In this document: piece after piece, positions 1-6,521 of the stretch
Numbering within the stretch: the first letter of the stretch is position 1
Layout of the letters: every line of letters starts with the position of its first letter
Notes under the pieces: generated by a model
What the model was told of the DNA's origin: nothing
The model's database searches: none
What the model saw: only the letters and a program-made list of their open reading frames with translations
Made by a program: the position numbers and the translations under genes
Source of the DNA: Planctomycetaceae bacterium
Lineage (GTDB): Bacteria; Planctomycetota; Planctomycetia; Planctomycetales; Planctomycetaceae
Direction: 5' to 3'
Assembly (NCBI GenBank): GCA_003445035.1
Contig: DLVV01000285.1
Coordinates: forward strand, 1-6,963
Length of the DNA: 6,963 nt

Positions 1-954
1 CTGGGCGAAGTTCCCGAAGCACCTGTTGATCGGACGGTTGGAGTCATCCGCGTCGATGATTTAGACGGAGAGCCAATCGCCACGCTCTTCAGTTATGGAT
101 GCCACCCGGTCGTGATGGGCCCCCGCGCTCACGTGGCATCGTCGGACTTTCCCGGCGCCGCACGCGATGTCGTGGAAGAATCGTTGGGGGGACTGTCGCT
201 CTTCCTGCAGGCTTGTGGCGGAAATATCAATCCCATCGGGGGAATCGGGTACGAGGTCGACGGACGCGATACGCGCCGCCGAGTGGGGACAGTGCTGGGA
301 GGTGAAGTTCTCAAGGTGGCGTCCGAAATTCGAACACACATTCATCGCGGCGAACAACGACCGATCGGCCCGCTGGCGAATATCCTGTTGTGGCCCTGGG
401 AGCCGGTGACCGGAGACTCCTGCACCTTTCTCGGTGCGGTGGAAGAAACCGAAACATTGCAGTTCGGCGATCTCCCCACGCGAGAGGAAGCGGTTGCCAT
501 CCATGAGAAATGGTCGAATAAACTCGCTGAAGACCGCGCTCGCGGAGCACACGACTGGGACATGAACTTCAACATTCGATTCGTCTACTGGTCGGAGAAA
601 CTGCTGGAGGCGATCGACAATGGAGACCCCACGCTGGACGTCAACGTTCAGGCAATGCGGGTCAATGACATTGTGGTGCTGGGGTTGAGCGTCGAGTCGT
701 TTTTCGAAACCGGTCTCACGCTGAAACAGGCGTCTCCCTTCGGGCACACGGAAGTTCTTGGATACACAAACGGATGTGTTGGGTATCTGCCTCGCGCCGA
801 AGACTACCCCGAAGGTGGCTGGGACGTGAACGAACTGTACTCGCTGCCCGACATGTTTTGTCAGAGTTACGGGCTCCCGGTCGCGCCCCTTGAAGACGCC
901 GAACAAAGAGTTGTCGAACGAGCACGGGCGGTGATGGAAAAACTCAATGCGTGA
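1..954 (+). CDS. Neutral ceramidase-like hydrolase, 5'-truncated by window edge
   Basis: The reading frame is open from base 1 to a TGA at 952-954 (317 residues visible), so the start lies outside the window. The sequence resembles the N-terminal catalytic domain of neutral/alkaline non-lysosomal ceramidases as found in many planctomycete proteins: a YGCHPVV segment (residues 32-38) whose His35 matches the zinc-ligand His of the ATHGTSM-type motif, SDFPG (48-52), LFLQACGGNINP (67-78), and GYTNGCVGYLP (254-264) followed by EGGWDV (271-276). Known ceramidases hydrolyse the amide bond of ceramide with a zinc centre and a Ser in a GDVSPN motif; here the matching stretch reads GNINPI, with Asn77 in place of that Ser, so amidase activity on ceramide is doubtful. 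There is no C-terminal ceramidase immunoglobulin-like domain. Cell location is unknown because the N-terminus is missing. The family is fairly certain, the substrate is not. Confidence 0.8.
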   Translation: MGEVPEAPVDRTVGVIRVDDLDGEPIATLFSYGCHPVVMGPRAHVASSDFPGAARDVVEESLGGLSLFLQACGGNINPIGGIGYEVDGRDTRRRVGTVLGGEVLKVASEIRTHIHRGEQRPIGPLANILLWPWEPVTGDSCTFLGAVEETETLQFGDLPTREEAVAIHEKWSNKLAEDRARGAHDWDMNFNIRFVYWSEKLLEAIDNGDPTLDVNVQAMRVNDIVVLGLSVESFFETGLTLKQASPFGHTEVLGYTNGCVGYLPRAEDYPEGGWDVNELYSLPDMFCQSYGLPVAPLEDAEQRVVERARAVMEKLNA

Positions 955-1099
955 AAACGGAAGAACGGCTCAGGGACACAAGACGACGCGTCACCTCAGC
1001 GAGGAACAGTTTCGTCACTTCCACCCGAAGCACCCCCAAGCCGAGCGGACAATTCAAGACACGCGATCACTGGTCCGGAGGAGTTTGGAGCTGAAATGA
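947..1099 (+). CDS. Candidate 50-residue small protein bridging two genes
   Basis: An ATG at 947, eight bases inside the end of the ceramidase-like gene, opens a 50-codon frame whose TGA (1097-1099) overlaps the ATG of the dehydrogenase as ATGA. The product would be basic and His/Arg-rich (HLSEEQFRHFHPKHPQAER in the middle, LVRRSLELK at the end). By hand count about 61% of codons end in G or C while only about 44% have G or C in second position, a weakly coding-like pattern. A poor purine stretch (ATGGA, 934-938) precedes it. No family is recognised. A competing frame from a GTG at 951 to a TGA at 1092-1094 is also open, which shows that an open frame of this length is not rare here. It may be untranslated spacer. 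Confidence 0.25.
   Translation: MRENGRTAQGHKTTRHLSEEQFRHFHPKHPQAERTIQDTRSLVRRSLELK
1077..1090 (+). promoter_or_regulatory. Ribosome binding site of the short-chain dehydrogenase
   Basis: GGAGGAG at 1077-1083 is followed by a second GGAG at 1087-1090, five bases before the ATG at 1096. This is the clearest Shine-Dalgarno match in the window and supports that start codon. The other genes have weak or no match. Confidence 0.6.
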
Positions 1100-1845
1100 C
1101 CGAGCGAATCTTTGAAGACCGAACGGCCGTCGTGACGGGGGGTGGACGTGGCATCGGCCGTGCCATCTGCCAGATGCTCGCCGAACGCGGTGCACGCGTG
1201 GCCGTCAATTTTGAACGCAATCAACAGGCAGCCGACGAAACGATCTCAATGATCGCCGGACAGGCCGAGCGGGCGATGGCCGTACAGGCCGATGTCTCGG
1301 AGTCCGCAGCAGTCGACCGAATGATGCGCGCCGTTCGGGAACAACTCGGCCCAATCGATTTCTTGATCAACAACGCCGGAATCGCCACGACGACATCCCA
1401 CCACGACTTGAAGTACGAGGACTGGAGACGGATGTTTGACATCAACGTCGACGGACCGTTTCTGACGACGTGGGCGGTCAAGGACGAGATGATCGAACGA
1501 CAATTCGGGAGGATCGTCAACGTCTCGTCGCTGGCCGGCATAAAGATCAAGCCGGACATGATTCACTACGCGACGACCAAAGCGGCGCTGATCTCCTTCA
1601 CCCGCCACTGTGCGCAAGCGTTCGCGCCGTTCAACGTCCGTGTCAATTGCGTCGCCCCCGGTCTCACGGATACCGACATCACCCGGAACGGAAACCTCGA
1701 ACTTGTTGACCAATTGATTGCGGTCACGCCAATGAAACGAATGGCCGAACCCGCCGAAATCGCCTCGGTCGTCAAGTTCCTGTTATCCGACGATTCCAGT
1801 TTTGTGACCGGTCAAACAGTCCCCGCATGCGGGGGACGATGCTAG
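1096..1845 (+). CDS. Short-chain dehydrogenase/reductase, FabG-like
   Basis: A complete classical SDR of 249 residues, the usual length. It would interconvert a hydroxyl and a keto group using NAD(H) or NADP(H) in the cytoplasm. The Rossmann signature TGGGRGIG is at 14-21, the adenine-pocket ADV at 65-67 and NNAG at 92-95 region. The catalytic tetrad appears as Asn117 (DINVDG), Ser144/Ser145 (VNVSS), Tyr158 and Lys162 (YATTK). VAPGLTDTDI (187-195) is the usual PG motif after strand 6. The end, FVTGQTVPACGG, has Ala-Cys where most FabG-like enzymes have Val-Asp before GG, a mild oddity outside the active site. The start is supported by GGAG five bases upstream. A true fatty-acid-synthesis FabG is unlikely given the hydrolase, aminotransferase and carrier neighbours; a sugar, polyol or amino-alcohol dehydrogenase is equally possible. 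The substrate is unknown. Confidence 0.95.
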   Translation: MTERIFEDRTAVVTGGGRGIGRAICQMLAERGARVAVNFERNQQAADETISMIAGQAERAMAVQADVSESAAVDRMMRAVREQLGPIDFLINNAGIATTTSHHDLKYEDWRRMFDINVDGPFLTTWAVKDEMIERQFGRIVNVSSLAGIKIKPDMIHYATTKAALISFTRHCAQAFAPFNVRVNCVAPGLTDTDITRNGNLELVDQLIAVTPMKRMAEPAEIASVVKFLLSDDSSFVTGQTVPACGGRC

Positions 1846-1857
1846 GCCTTGCCAGGC

Positions 1858-1916
1858 ATGAGGGATGGGTGGCTGCGATCAACCTCATCCACCCATCATC
1901 GTTGTGACAACCCATG
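1858..1916 (+). promoter_or_regulatory. Competing inverted repeats before the Nramp-like gene
   Basis: A perfect 9-base inverted repeat pairs GATGGGTGG (1864-1872) with CCACCCATC (1889-1897) across 16 bases. Directly before its left arm, ATGAGG (1858-1863) is complementary to CCTCAT (1883-1888), which interleaves with the first stem; with no linking bases the two are more likely alternatives than a stable pseudoknot. ATGGGT (1865-1870) can also pair with ACCCAT at 1910-1915, which includes the first two bases of the carrier start codon. A small GTTG/CAAC hairpin (1901-1911) ends two bases before that codon. No T-run follows, so an ordinary intrinsic terminator is unlikely. Control of translation is an inference. 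Confidence 0.45.
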
Positions 1917-3401
1917 ACCGACCACCCCAACAACGCCGAACACATCGAGATCCCCCCGCCTGCGGGGATTCATGCCGAGCCGTTTTCGATCCGCAAACTG
2001 TTCAGCATGATGCGCTACTTCGGACCGGCGGCGGTCGTCGCTTCGCTGTCGCTGGGGGCGGGTGAGACGATCATGGCCACGGGTCTGGGGGCGTGGTCGG
2101 AATACGGGCTGTTGTGGTTGCTCGTCCTGAGCGTGGTCGTGAAGGGCGTGTTTGTGATGTATCTCATGGGCCGCTACACCGCGATCACGGGACAGGGTGT
2201 CGGCCGACGGCTGGTGATGCTGCCGGGTCCGCGCGGCTGGCTGCTGATGTCGGTGGTCGTGTTGGAAGTCGGGCTGATGAGCATGGGGCTGACGACGGTC
2301 GCCAAACCGTGCGGTAACCTGATCGCCTTTTTGATGCACGATCACCTGCCGGGCGGCTGGAGTTTTGCGGTTTGGGAGAATCTCATCACGACCATGGTGT
2401 TCGGCGCGGCCATGACCTTCGCCCTGTTCAGTTCGTTCCGCATCCTGGAACGTCAGCAGGTCGTCATTTGTGGCATTGTCGTGCTCGGCACCATCGTCGC
2501 TTCGATTGTCGTCACGCCGGACCTTGGGGATCTGATCGTCGGGGCGATGAGTGTCGGACATCTGCCGGCTGCGCCCGATTGGGCGCCGCCGGCCGCCCGC
2601 AACGACTATATCCTGAATCTGGTTGCCGTGTTCGGATACGTCGGCGGCAGTTTGAGCGGATATCTTGCCTATTCGAGTTGGGTCGGGCAGAGCGGCTGGG
2701 GCATCAACTCGCACCCTCAGATCGATGAGATTCGCCGCCGCGCATCGGCGAGCCTTCGAATCGACTATCTGCCCGACGACGCCGAGCAAGCCGCCCGGCT
2801 GCGGACTTCGCTTTCACCGCTCCGCTGGGACGTTGGGCTGGGGGCGGTTGTGTTGTTCATTGTGACGGTCGCGTTTCTCACGGCCGGCGCGGCCATCCTG
2901 TTTCCGCGTCAGGAAGTCGTCGGGGCCAATTCCTGGGAACTGTTGACCAAACAGGCAAGCATTTGGCGGCAGATTCACCAGGGCCTGGTCCCCGTGTATT
3001 ACGTCATGGTCCTCGTCGCACTCTGGGGAACTCTCGCGGCCGTCCCGGAAGCGGTGGCGCAGGTGGCCCACGAGTATCTCTCGGCAATCTGGCCACGATT
3101 CGAATCGGTGCCAACAGCTCGAATCAAGCGGTGGCTGATCGCATGGTTTTTTGCAACCGGAATTGTCTGGACGTGGTCGGATATCTCGTTTGATTTGATG
3201 GTTCAGGTCGGTGCGTTTCTCGCCTTGAGCGTCGGACTGTTTGTTGTTTTCAGTTGCTCGCTCTATTTCAACGTGACGCTGCCTCCGAGATATCGACCAC
3301 ACAACTGGGTCGTGGCTGGCAGCCTCCTTTCAGCCGTCATCCTGCTACTCTGTGCGATCGGCGGTGGCGTGGGACTGTTCCGCAAACTGCTGGCAGGATA
3401 A
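1914..3401 (+). CDS. Divergent Nramp-like membrane carrier
   Basis: An integral inner-membrane protein of 495 residues with a hydrophilic 30-residue N-terminus and about 11 membrane segments, near residues 36-60, 64-86, 108-130, 156-176, 182-202, 234-256, 307-330, 356-382, 403-420, 425-453 and 464-488. Layout and helix 1 to 3 sequence (FGPAAVVASLSLGAGE, then WLLVLSVVVKG and MGRYTAITG) suggest the Nramp/LeuT-fold family. Classical Nramps carry divalent metals with protons, using DPGN in helix 1 and MPH in helix 6. Here the helix 1 break reads GAGE (48-51) and helix 6 reads GGSLSGYLAYSSWVG (244-258), so neither metal motif is present and the cargo is unknown. A long charged loop (259-306) with EIRRRASASLR fits a cytoplasmic side. 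An in-frame TGA at 1905-1907 rules out an earlier start; no Shine-Dalgarno sequence is seen. It lies 23 bases before the aminotransferase, suggesting co-transcription. Confidence 0.82.
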   Translation: MTDHPNNAEHIEIPPPAGIHAEPFSIRKLFSMMRYFGPAAVVASLSLGAGETIMATGLGAWSEYGLLWLLVLSVVVKGVFVMYLMGRYTAITGQGVGRRLVMLPGPRGWLLMSVVVLEVGLMSMGLTTVAKPCGNLIAFLMHDHLPGGWSFAVWENLITTMVFGAAMTFALFSSFRILERQQVVICGIVVLGTIVASIVVTPDLGDLIVGAMSVGHLPAAPDWAPPAARNDYILNLVAVFGYVGGSLSGYLAYSSWVGQSGWGINSHPQIDEIRRRASASLRIDYLPDDAEQAARLRTSLSPLRWDVGLGAVVLFIVTVAFLTAGAAILFPRQEVVGANSWELLTKQASIWRQIHQGLVPVYYVMVLVALWGTLAAVPEAVAQVAHEYLSAIWPRFESVPTARIKRWLIAWFFATGIVWTWSDISFDLMVQVGAFLALSVGLFVVFSCSLYFNVTLPPRYRPHNWVVAGSLLSAVILLLCAIGGGVGLFRKLLAG

Positions 3402-3424
3402 CAGCATCGAAAGGCGTGCAGGTG

Positions 3425-4804
3425 ATGGCGGCACACGATGAATTGATCGCGGCGTATGCAGCGAAGCGGCCCCGGAGCGGGGCGTGGCACGAGCGTGCCC
3501 GTGACGCTCTTGCGGGTGGAGTCGGCCACGACCTTCGCCACAGTGAACCGGTGCCGCTCTACATCCAGCGCGGCCGCGGAAGCCGCAAGTGGGACGCCGA
3601 TGGCAACGAGTACATCGACTTTCTCATGGGAAACGGGGCACTGCTGCTGGGACATGCCGACGAAGAAATCGTTCAGGCGGTTTGTGAGGCCGCCGGAGAA
3701 GGCACACACTTTGGCAACGATCACCCGCTGCAGATCGAGTGGGCGGAACTGATTCAGCAATTGATCCCGTCGGCCGACCGGGTTCGCTTCACCAATTCCG
3801 GTACGGAGTCGACACATCTCGCCATTCGCCTGGCCCGTGCCTGGACCGGCCGAACGAAGCTCCTTCGCTTTGAAGGCCATTTTCACGGCTGGCACGATGG
3901 TGTGGTCCACGGCTATCAAACGCCCTTTGAAGCTGATGGATCACTGGGAGTTCCATCGCACGTTCGAGAGCAGACAGTCATGTTGCCCGACACGGACCTG
4001 GCCCCGATTGAAACGGCCCTGCAAAACGGCGACATTGCCGCGGCCATCGTCGAACCATCAGGCGGATCGTGGGGACGCGCTCCCGTGTCACGCGAGTTTT
4101 TGTCGGGACTGCGTGAACTGACGACACGATTCGATGTCCCACTGATCTTTGACGAGATTGTCACCGGTTTTCGCTACAGCCCCGGAGGAGCACAGGGACT
4201 GTTCGACGTCCTGCCCGATCTGACCTGTTTGGCGAAGATCGTCGCCGGTGGAATGCCCGGAGGAGTCGTGGCTGGCCGGGAAGACATCATGAGGCTGTTC
4301 GACATCACCGGTGACGGTGAACATGATCGCTTCGGACGTGTGTCGCATCAGGGGACGTTCAACGCCGCCCCGCTGTCAGCGGCGGCGGGAGTCGTTGCGC
4401 TCCGGCGAGTCAGGACGGAAGTGCCAACCCGGACCGCGGATGAACGAGCGGAACAATTGCGATCGGCGTGGGATGCGGTTCTCGAACATGAAGGGATTGC
4501 CGGATACGTCTACGGTCAAAGTTCGGTGTTTCACGTGTACTTTGAAACGAATGCGGAACGCCTGCGTGATGCCTCGTGCAGAAGCGATCTCCACACGCTC
4601 GATGCCGGCCGTCTCAAGGGGATGCCGGGCCGGTTGAACGAGCAGTACCAGCGGCTCCTGCGGTTCCACGGTGTCGACATCATGAGCGGAACGGGCGGCG
4701 TTCTGTCGGCAGTGCACACGTCGGACGATATTGACCAGGCGACCAGCGCGTTCAAAAAGACCGTCGTGGCGCTCCGTGACGAGAATGTCATTCACAGCTT
4801 GTGA
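3425..4804 (+). CDS. PLP-dependent class III aminotransferase, GSA-aminomutase-like
   Basis: A cytoplasmic fold-type I PLP enzyme of 459 residues, a usual length for the family, which moves an amino group between an amine substrate and a keto acid or within one molecule. Visible features: TNSGTEST (123-130) for the cofactor phosphate, FEGHFHGWHD (149-158) with the ring-stacking aromatic region, FDEIVTGFR (242-250) with Asp243 contacting the pyridine nitrogen, Lys271 in CLAKIVAGGMPGG as the Schiff-base lysine, and HQGTFNAAPLSAAAG (308-322) whose Thr311 would bind phosphate from the partner subunit. The closest well-known relative is glutamate-1-semialdehyde aminomutase (HemL), but there are no tetrapyrrole genes nearby, so a paralogue acting on another amino compound is likelier. 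The frame is open upstream into the carrier gene; ATG 3425 is chosen because homology starts just after it and GAAAGG lies at 3409-3414. GTG 3422 directly before it is possible. Confidence 0.92.
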   Translation: MAAHDELIAAYAAKRPRSGAWHERARDALAGGVGHDLRHSEPVPLYIQRGRGSRKWDADGNEYIDFLMGNGALLLGHADEEIVQAVCEAAGEGTHFGNDHPLQIEWAELIQQLIPSADRVRFTNSGTESTHLAIRLARAWTGRTKLLRFEGHFHGWHDGVVHGYQTPFEADGSLGVPSHVREQTVMLPDTDLAPIETALQNGDIAAAIVEPSGGSWGRAPVSREFLSGLRELTTRFDVPLIFDEIVTGFRYSPGGAQGLFDVLPDLTCLAKIVAGGMPGGVVAGREDIMRLFDITGDGEHDRFGRVSHQGTFNAAPLSAAAGVVALRRVRTEVPTRTADERAEQLRSAWDAVLEHEGIAGYVYGQSSVFHVYFETNAERLRDASCRSDLHTLDAGRLKGMPGRLNEQYQRLLRFHGVDIMSGTGGVLSAVHTSDDIDQATSAFKKTVVALRDENVIHSL

Positions 4805-4956
4805 GCGGAGACTCTGTATCGCGATCCAGAGCAGAACAGCAACTCGAAGCCCGGGGCCATGTTGTCGGGGTTGGGATGCTCGACCCGCGAACCGAGCTGC
4901 TGGCGCCAATCACTATCTGCAGTCGAATGACTGACTACGAGGGCCGCCTGAGATGA
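4801..4956 (+). CDS. Candidate 51-residue small protein between aminotransferase and propeller genes
   Basis: A GTG at 4801 overlaps the aminotransferase stop as GTGA, and the frame runs to a TGA at 4954-4956 that overlaps the propeller-gene ATG as ATGA. The 51-residue product contains EQQLEARGHVVGVGMLDP and ends ICSRMTDYEGRLR; an internal ATG at 4876 would give only 26 residues. About 63% of codons end in G or C by hand count. No ribosome binding site is evident for the GTG, no family is recognised, and a near-perfect palindrome at 4812-4831 lies within it, which argues for regulatory spacer instead. The double overlap could be chance. Confidence 0.2.
   Translation: MSGDSVSRSRAEQQLEARGHVVGVGMLDPRTELLAPITICSRMTDYEGRLR
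4812..4831. repeat. Near-perfect 20-base palindrome after the aminotransferase
   Basis: CTCTGTATCG followed by CGATCCAGAG is self-complementary except for one T/C mismatch; its core ATCGCGAT (4818-4825) is a perfect 8-base palindrome. It begins seven bases after the aminotransferase stop and about 120 bases before the propeller gene. With no T-run it is not a standard intrinsic terminator. It could be a dimeric repressor's operator for the downstream gene, or an mRNA processing hairpin; neither is shown. Confidence 0.4.
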
Positions 4957-6521
4957 CTCAGCATCGCACCCAGATCACGGTTTTTGCGTGTGCCGTTTTG
5001 ACGGCTGGACTGTTCTCAACGCTGGCCGGTGTCTCATCAGAAACAGACAAGCCGGCAGCGGGAACTGCAACCGACCACGGCCTCTTTCCAAAAGCACTTG
5101 GCGTGCTTGCCAACGAGAAGCTCATGTTCCCGGTCGACATGAGTGACTGGCCGCTGAGAATCGATTCGTCGCACCAGTTGTTTGTTGACGACTACTTGCT
5201 CGCCTCGGCCAGGAACATCAAGCGGACGGTACACCAGGCCACGAAGTTCGACGGCAATCCGATCATGACCAAGCACACTCCGGCCGAAGGAGGGGGACCG
5301 TTGTTCGCGATCGTGATCCGCGATGAACCGACCGGCAAGTTTCGCATGTGGTACGCGGGTCGCGTCACGTACAACCTGCCCAACGGGACGAGCGTTCGGT
5401 TTCCCGCACTCTACGCTGAATCGGACGACGGGATTGCCTGGAAGAGACCCAAGTTGGGACTTCACGAGTTCAACGGCAGCAAGGCCAACAACATCATCAT
5501 CCCCGCAGGCAACCTCTGGGGTGTGCACATCGACCACAAGGAACGGGATCCACAGCGGCGGTACAAAGGTGTTGTCTGGCATGAACCGAAGTACGTCCCG
5601 CGCGAAGGCTACTTCCTCTACACTTCGCCTGACGGCATTCACTGGAAGCGAGAAACCGAAGAACCGATTGCCATCAGCCTGAACGGTTACACGATGCCTC
5701 AGACCGGCATCGGCGACACGAGTATGTTCCGGTGGGATCGGCATCTCGGCAAGTACGTCGGCGACGTCAAGTTTGTCCTGCCGGGGAAGATGCGCTGTCG
5801 GGGAATCATGGAGAGCAACGACTTGATCCACTGGTCGCGGCCGAGAATGACCGTCCATCCCGACTCATTGGACGATCCGGACACGCAAATCTATGCCCAA
5901 AACAGCTTCTGCTATGAGAGTATGTGGCTGAGCTATTTGCGGGTCATGCACACCGAACGGACAAAGGGGTACAAGCAGACGACGGTAGAACTGACCGCCA
6001 GTCGCGACGGACGCAACTGGTGCCGCGTCGGCAACCGCGAAGAGCTCATCCCACTGGGAAGCGAGCGAGAGTGGGACACCGACTATCACGATCCGCTTTG
6101 GGAACCGATTGCAGTCGGGGACGAACTCTGGATCTACTACCGCAGCGGAAAACTGCGACGTGACGAACCGCGACGCTATGACATGGGCCTGGCAAAGTTG
6201 CGCCGCGACGGCTTTGTTTCACTCGATGCCGGAGAGAAGCCCGCCGTTCTGCTCACGCGCCCCCTGTCGTTCACCGGAAGCAAACTGTTCGTGAATGCCG
6301 AAGTGGGCAACGGCGGATACATCAAGGTCACCATGCTCTCGCGTGGGAAACAGCCGATTGGCGGTTACTCGACCGATGACGCGATACCCGTTACCGACAG
6401 CAGTGTGCGTATTCCCGTTCGTTGGAAGAACGCAACGCAACTCGATCTGCGACCAGGGGACCACATGCGAATTCACTTCGAAATGAAGAGTGCAAACCTG
6501 TATTCGTTTTGGATCGAGTGA
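4953..6521 (+). CDS. Exported beta-propeller protein, GH43/GH32-like, with C-terminal beta domain
   Basis: A 522-residue protein with a Sec-type signal peptide: polar start with His4 and Arg5, hydrophobic stretch about 9-26, and likely cleavage after VSS (29). Cys13 lacks a lipobox, so it is not an obvious lipoprotein. Residues about 75-430 repeat the blade pattern of glycosidase-type propellers: GKFRMWYAG (128-136), ESDDGIAWKRP (156-166), TSPDGIHWKRE (224-234), ESNDLIHWSRP (287-297) and SRDGRNWCRVG (350-360). Opening LFVDDYLL (76-83), KERDPQRRYKG (196-206) and HDPLWEP (379-385) hold acidic residues that could be catalytic. Residues about 435-522 (RPLSFTGSKLFVNAE to LYSFWIE) form a beta-rich tail seen in many related planctomycete proteins. 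It probably binds or cleaves a glycan outside the cytoplasm, but the family has members without known activity. The ATG is preceded by CGAGGG at 4938-4943. The sugar target is unknown. Confidence 0.85.
   Translation: MTQHRTQITVFACAVLTAGLFSTLAGVSSETDKPAAGTATDHGLFPKALGVLANEKLMFPVDMSDWPLRIDSSHQLFVDDYLLASARNIKRTVHQATKFDGNPIMTKHTPAEGGGPLFAIVIRDEPTGKFRMWYAGRVTYNLPNGTSVRFPALYAESDDGIAWKRPKLGLHEFNGSKANNIIIPAGNLWGVHIDHKERDPQRRYKGVVWHEPKYVPREGYFLYTSPDGIHWKRETEEPIAISLNGYTMPQTGIGDTSMFRWDRHLGKYVGDVKFVLPGKMRCRGIMESNDLIHWSRPRMTVHPDSLDDPDTQIYAQNSFCYESMWLSYLRVMHTERTKGYKQTTVELTASRDGRNWCRVGNREELIPLGSEREWDTDYHDPLWEPIAVGDELWIYYRSGKLRRDEPRRYDMGLAKLRRDGFVSLDAGEKPAVLLTRPLSFTGSKLFVNAEVGNGGYIKVTMLSRGKQPIGGYSTDDAIPVTDSSVRIPVRWKNATQLDLRPGDHMRIHFEMKSANLYSFWIE

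Noticed and set aside
61..906. Long - strand open frame opposite the ceramidase-like gene
   Set aside because: It is the mirror of a recognised gene in GC-rich DNA, with no family resemblance in its product.
985..992. GACGCGTC palindrome in the first gap
   Set aside because: Eight-base palindromes of this composition are expected by chance and it has no extension on either side.
951..1094. 47-codon frame from GTG 951 in the first intergenic gap
   Set aside because: It competes with the 947-1099 frame, and its product (many Arg, Ser and Thr) looks random; it mainly shows that open frames are easy to find there.
1864..1897. Intrinsic terminator between dehydrogenase and carrier genes
   Set aside because: The stem is good but no T-run follows and the loop is 16 bases.
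1896..2789. 297-codon - strand open frame opposite the Nramp-like gene
   Set aside because: The product is dominated by His, Arg, Gln and Asp, as expected for the reverse of a membrane-protein gene; no domain is recognisable.
3254..3424. Longer N-terminus for the aminotransferase
   Set aside because: It would overlap the carrier gene by about 150 bases, the extra residues look like an out-of-frame reading, and family homology starts just after the ATG at 3425.
4989..4991. Lipoprotein cysteine (Cys13) in the propeller protein
   Set aside because: The residues before it (VFA) do not form a lipobox and the hydrophobic stretch continues well past it.
5037..5858. 273-codon - strand open frame opposite the propeller gene
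   Set aside because: The + strand reading has clear blade repeats and a signal peptide; the reverse frame has no recognisable motif.
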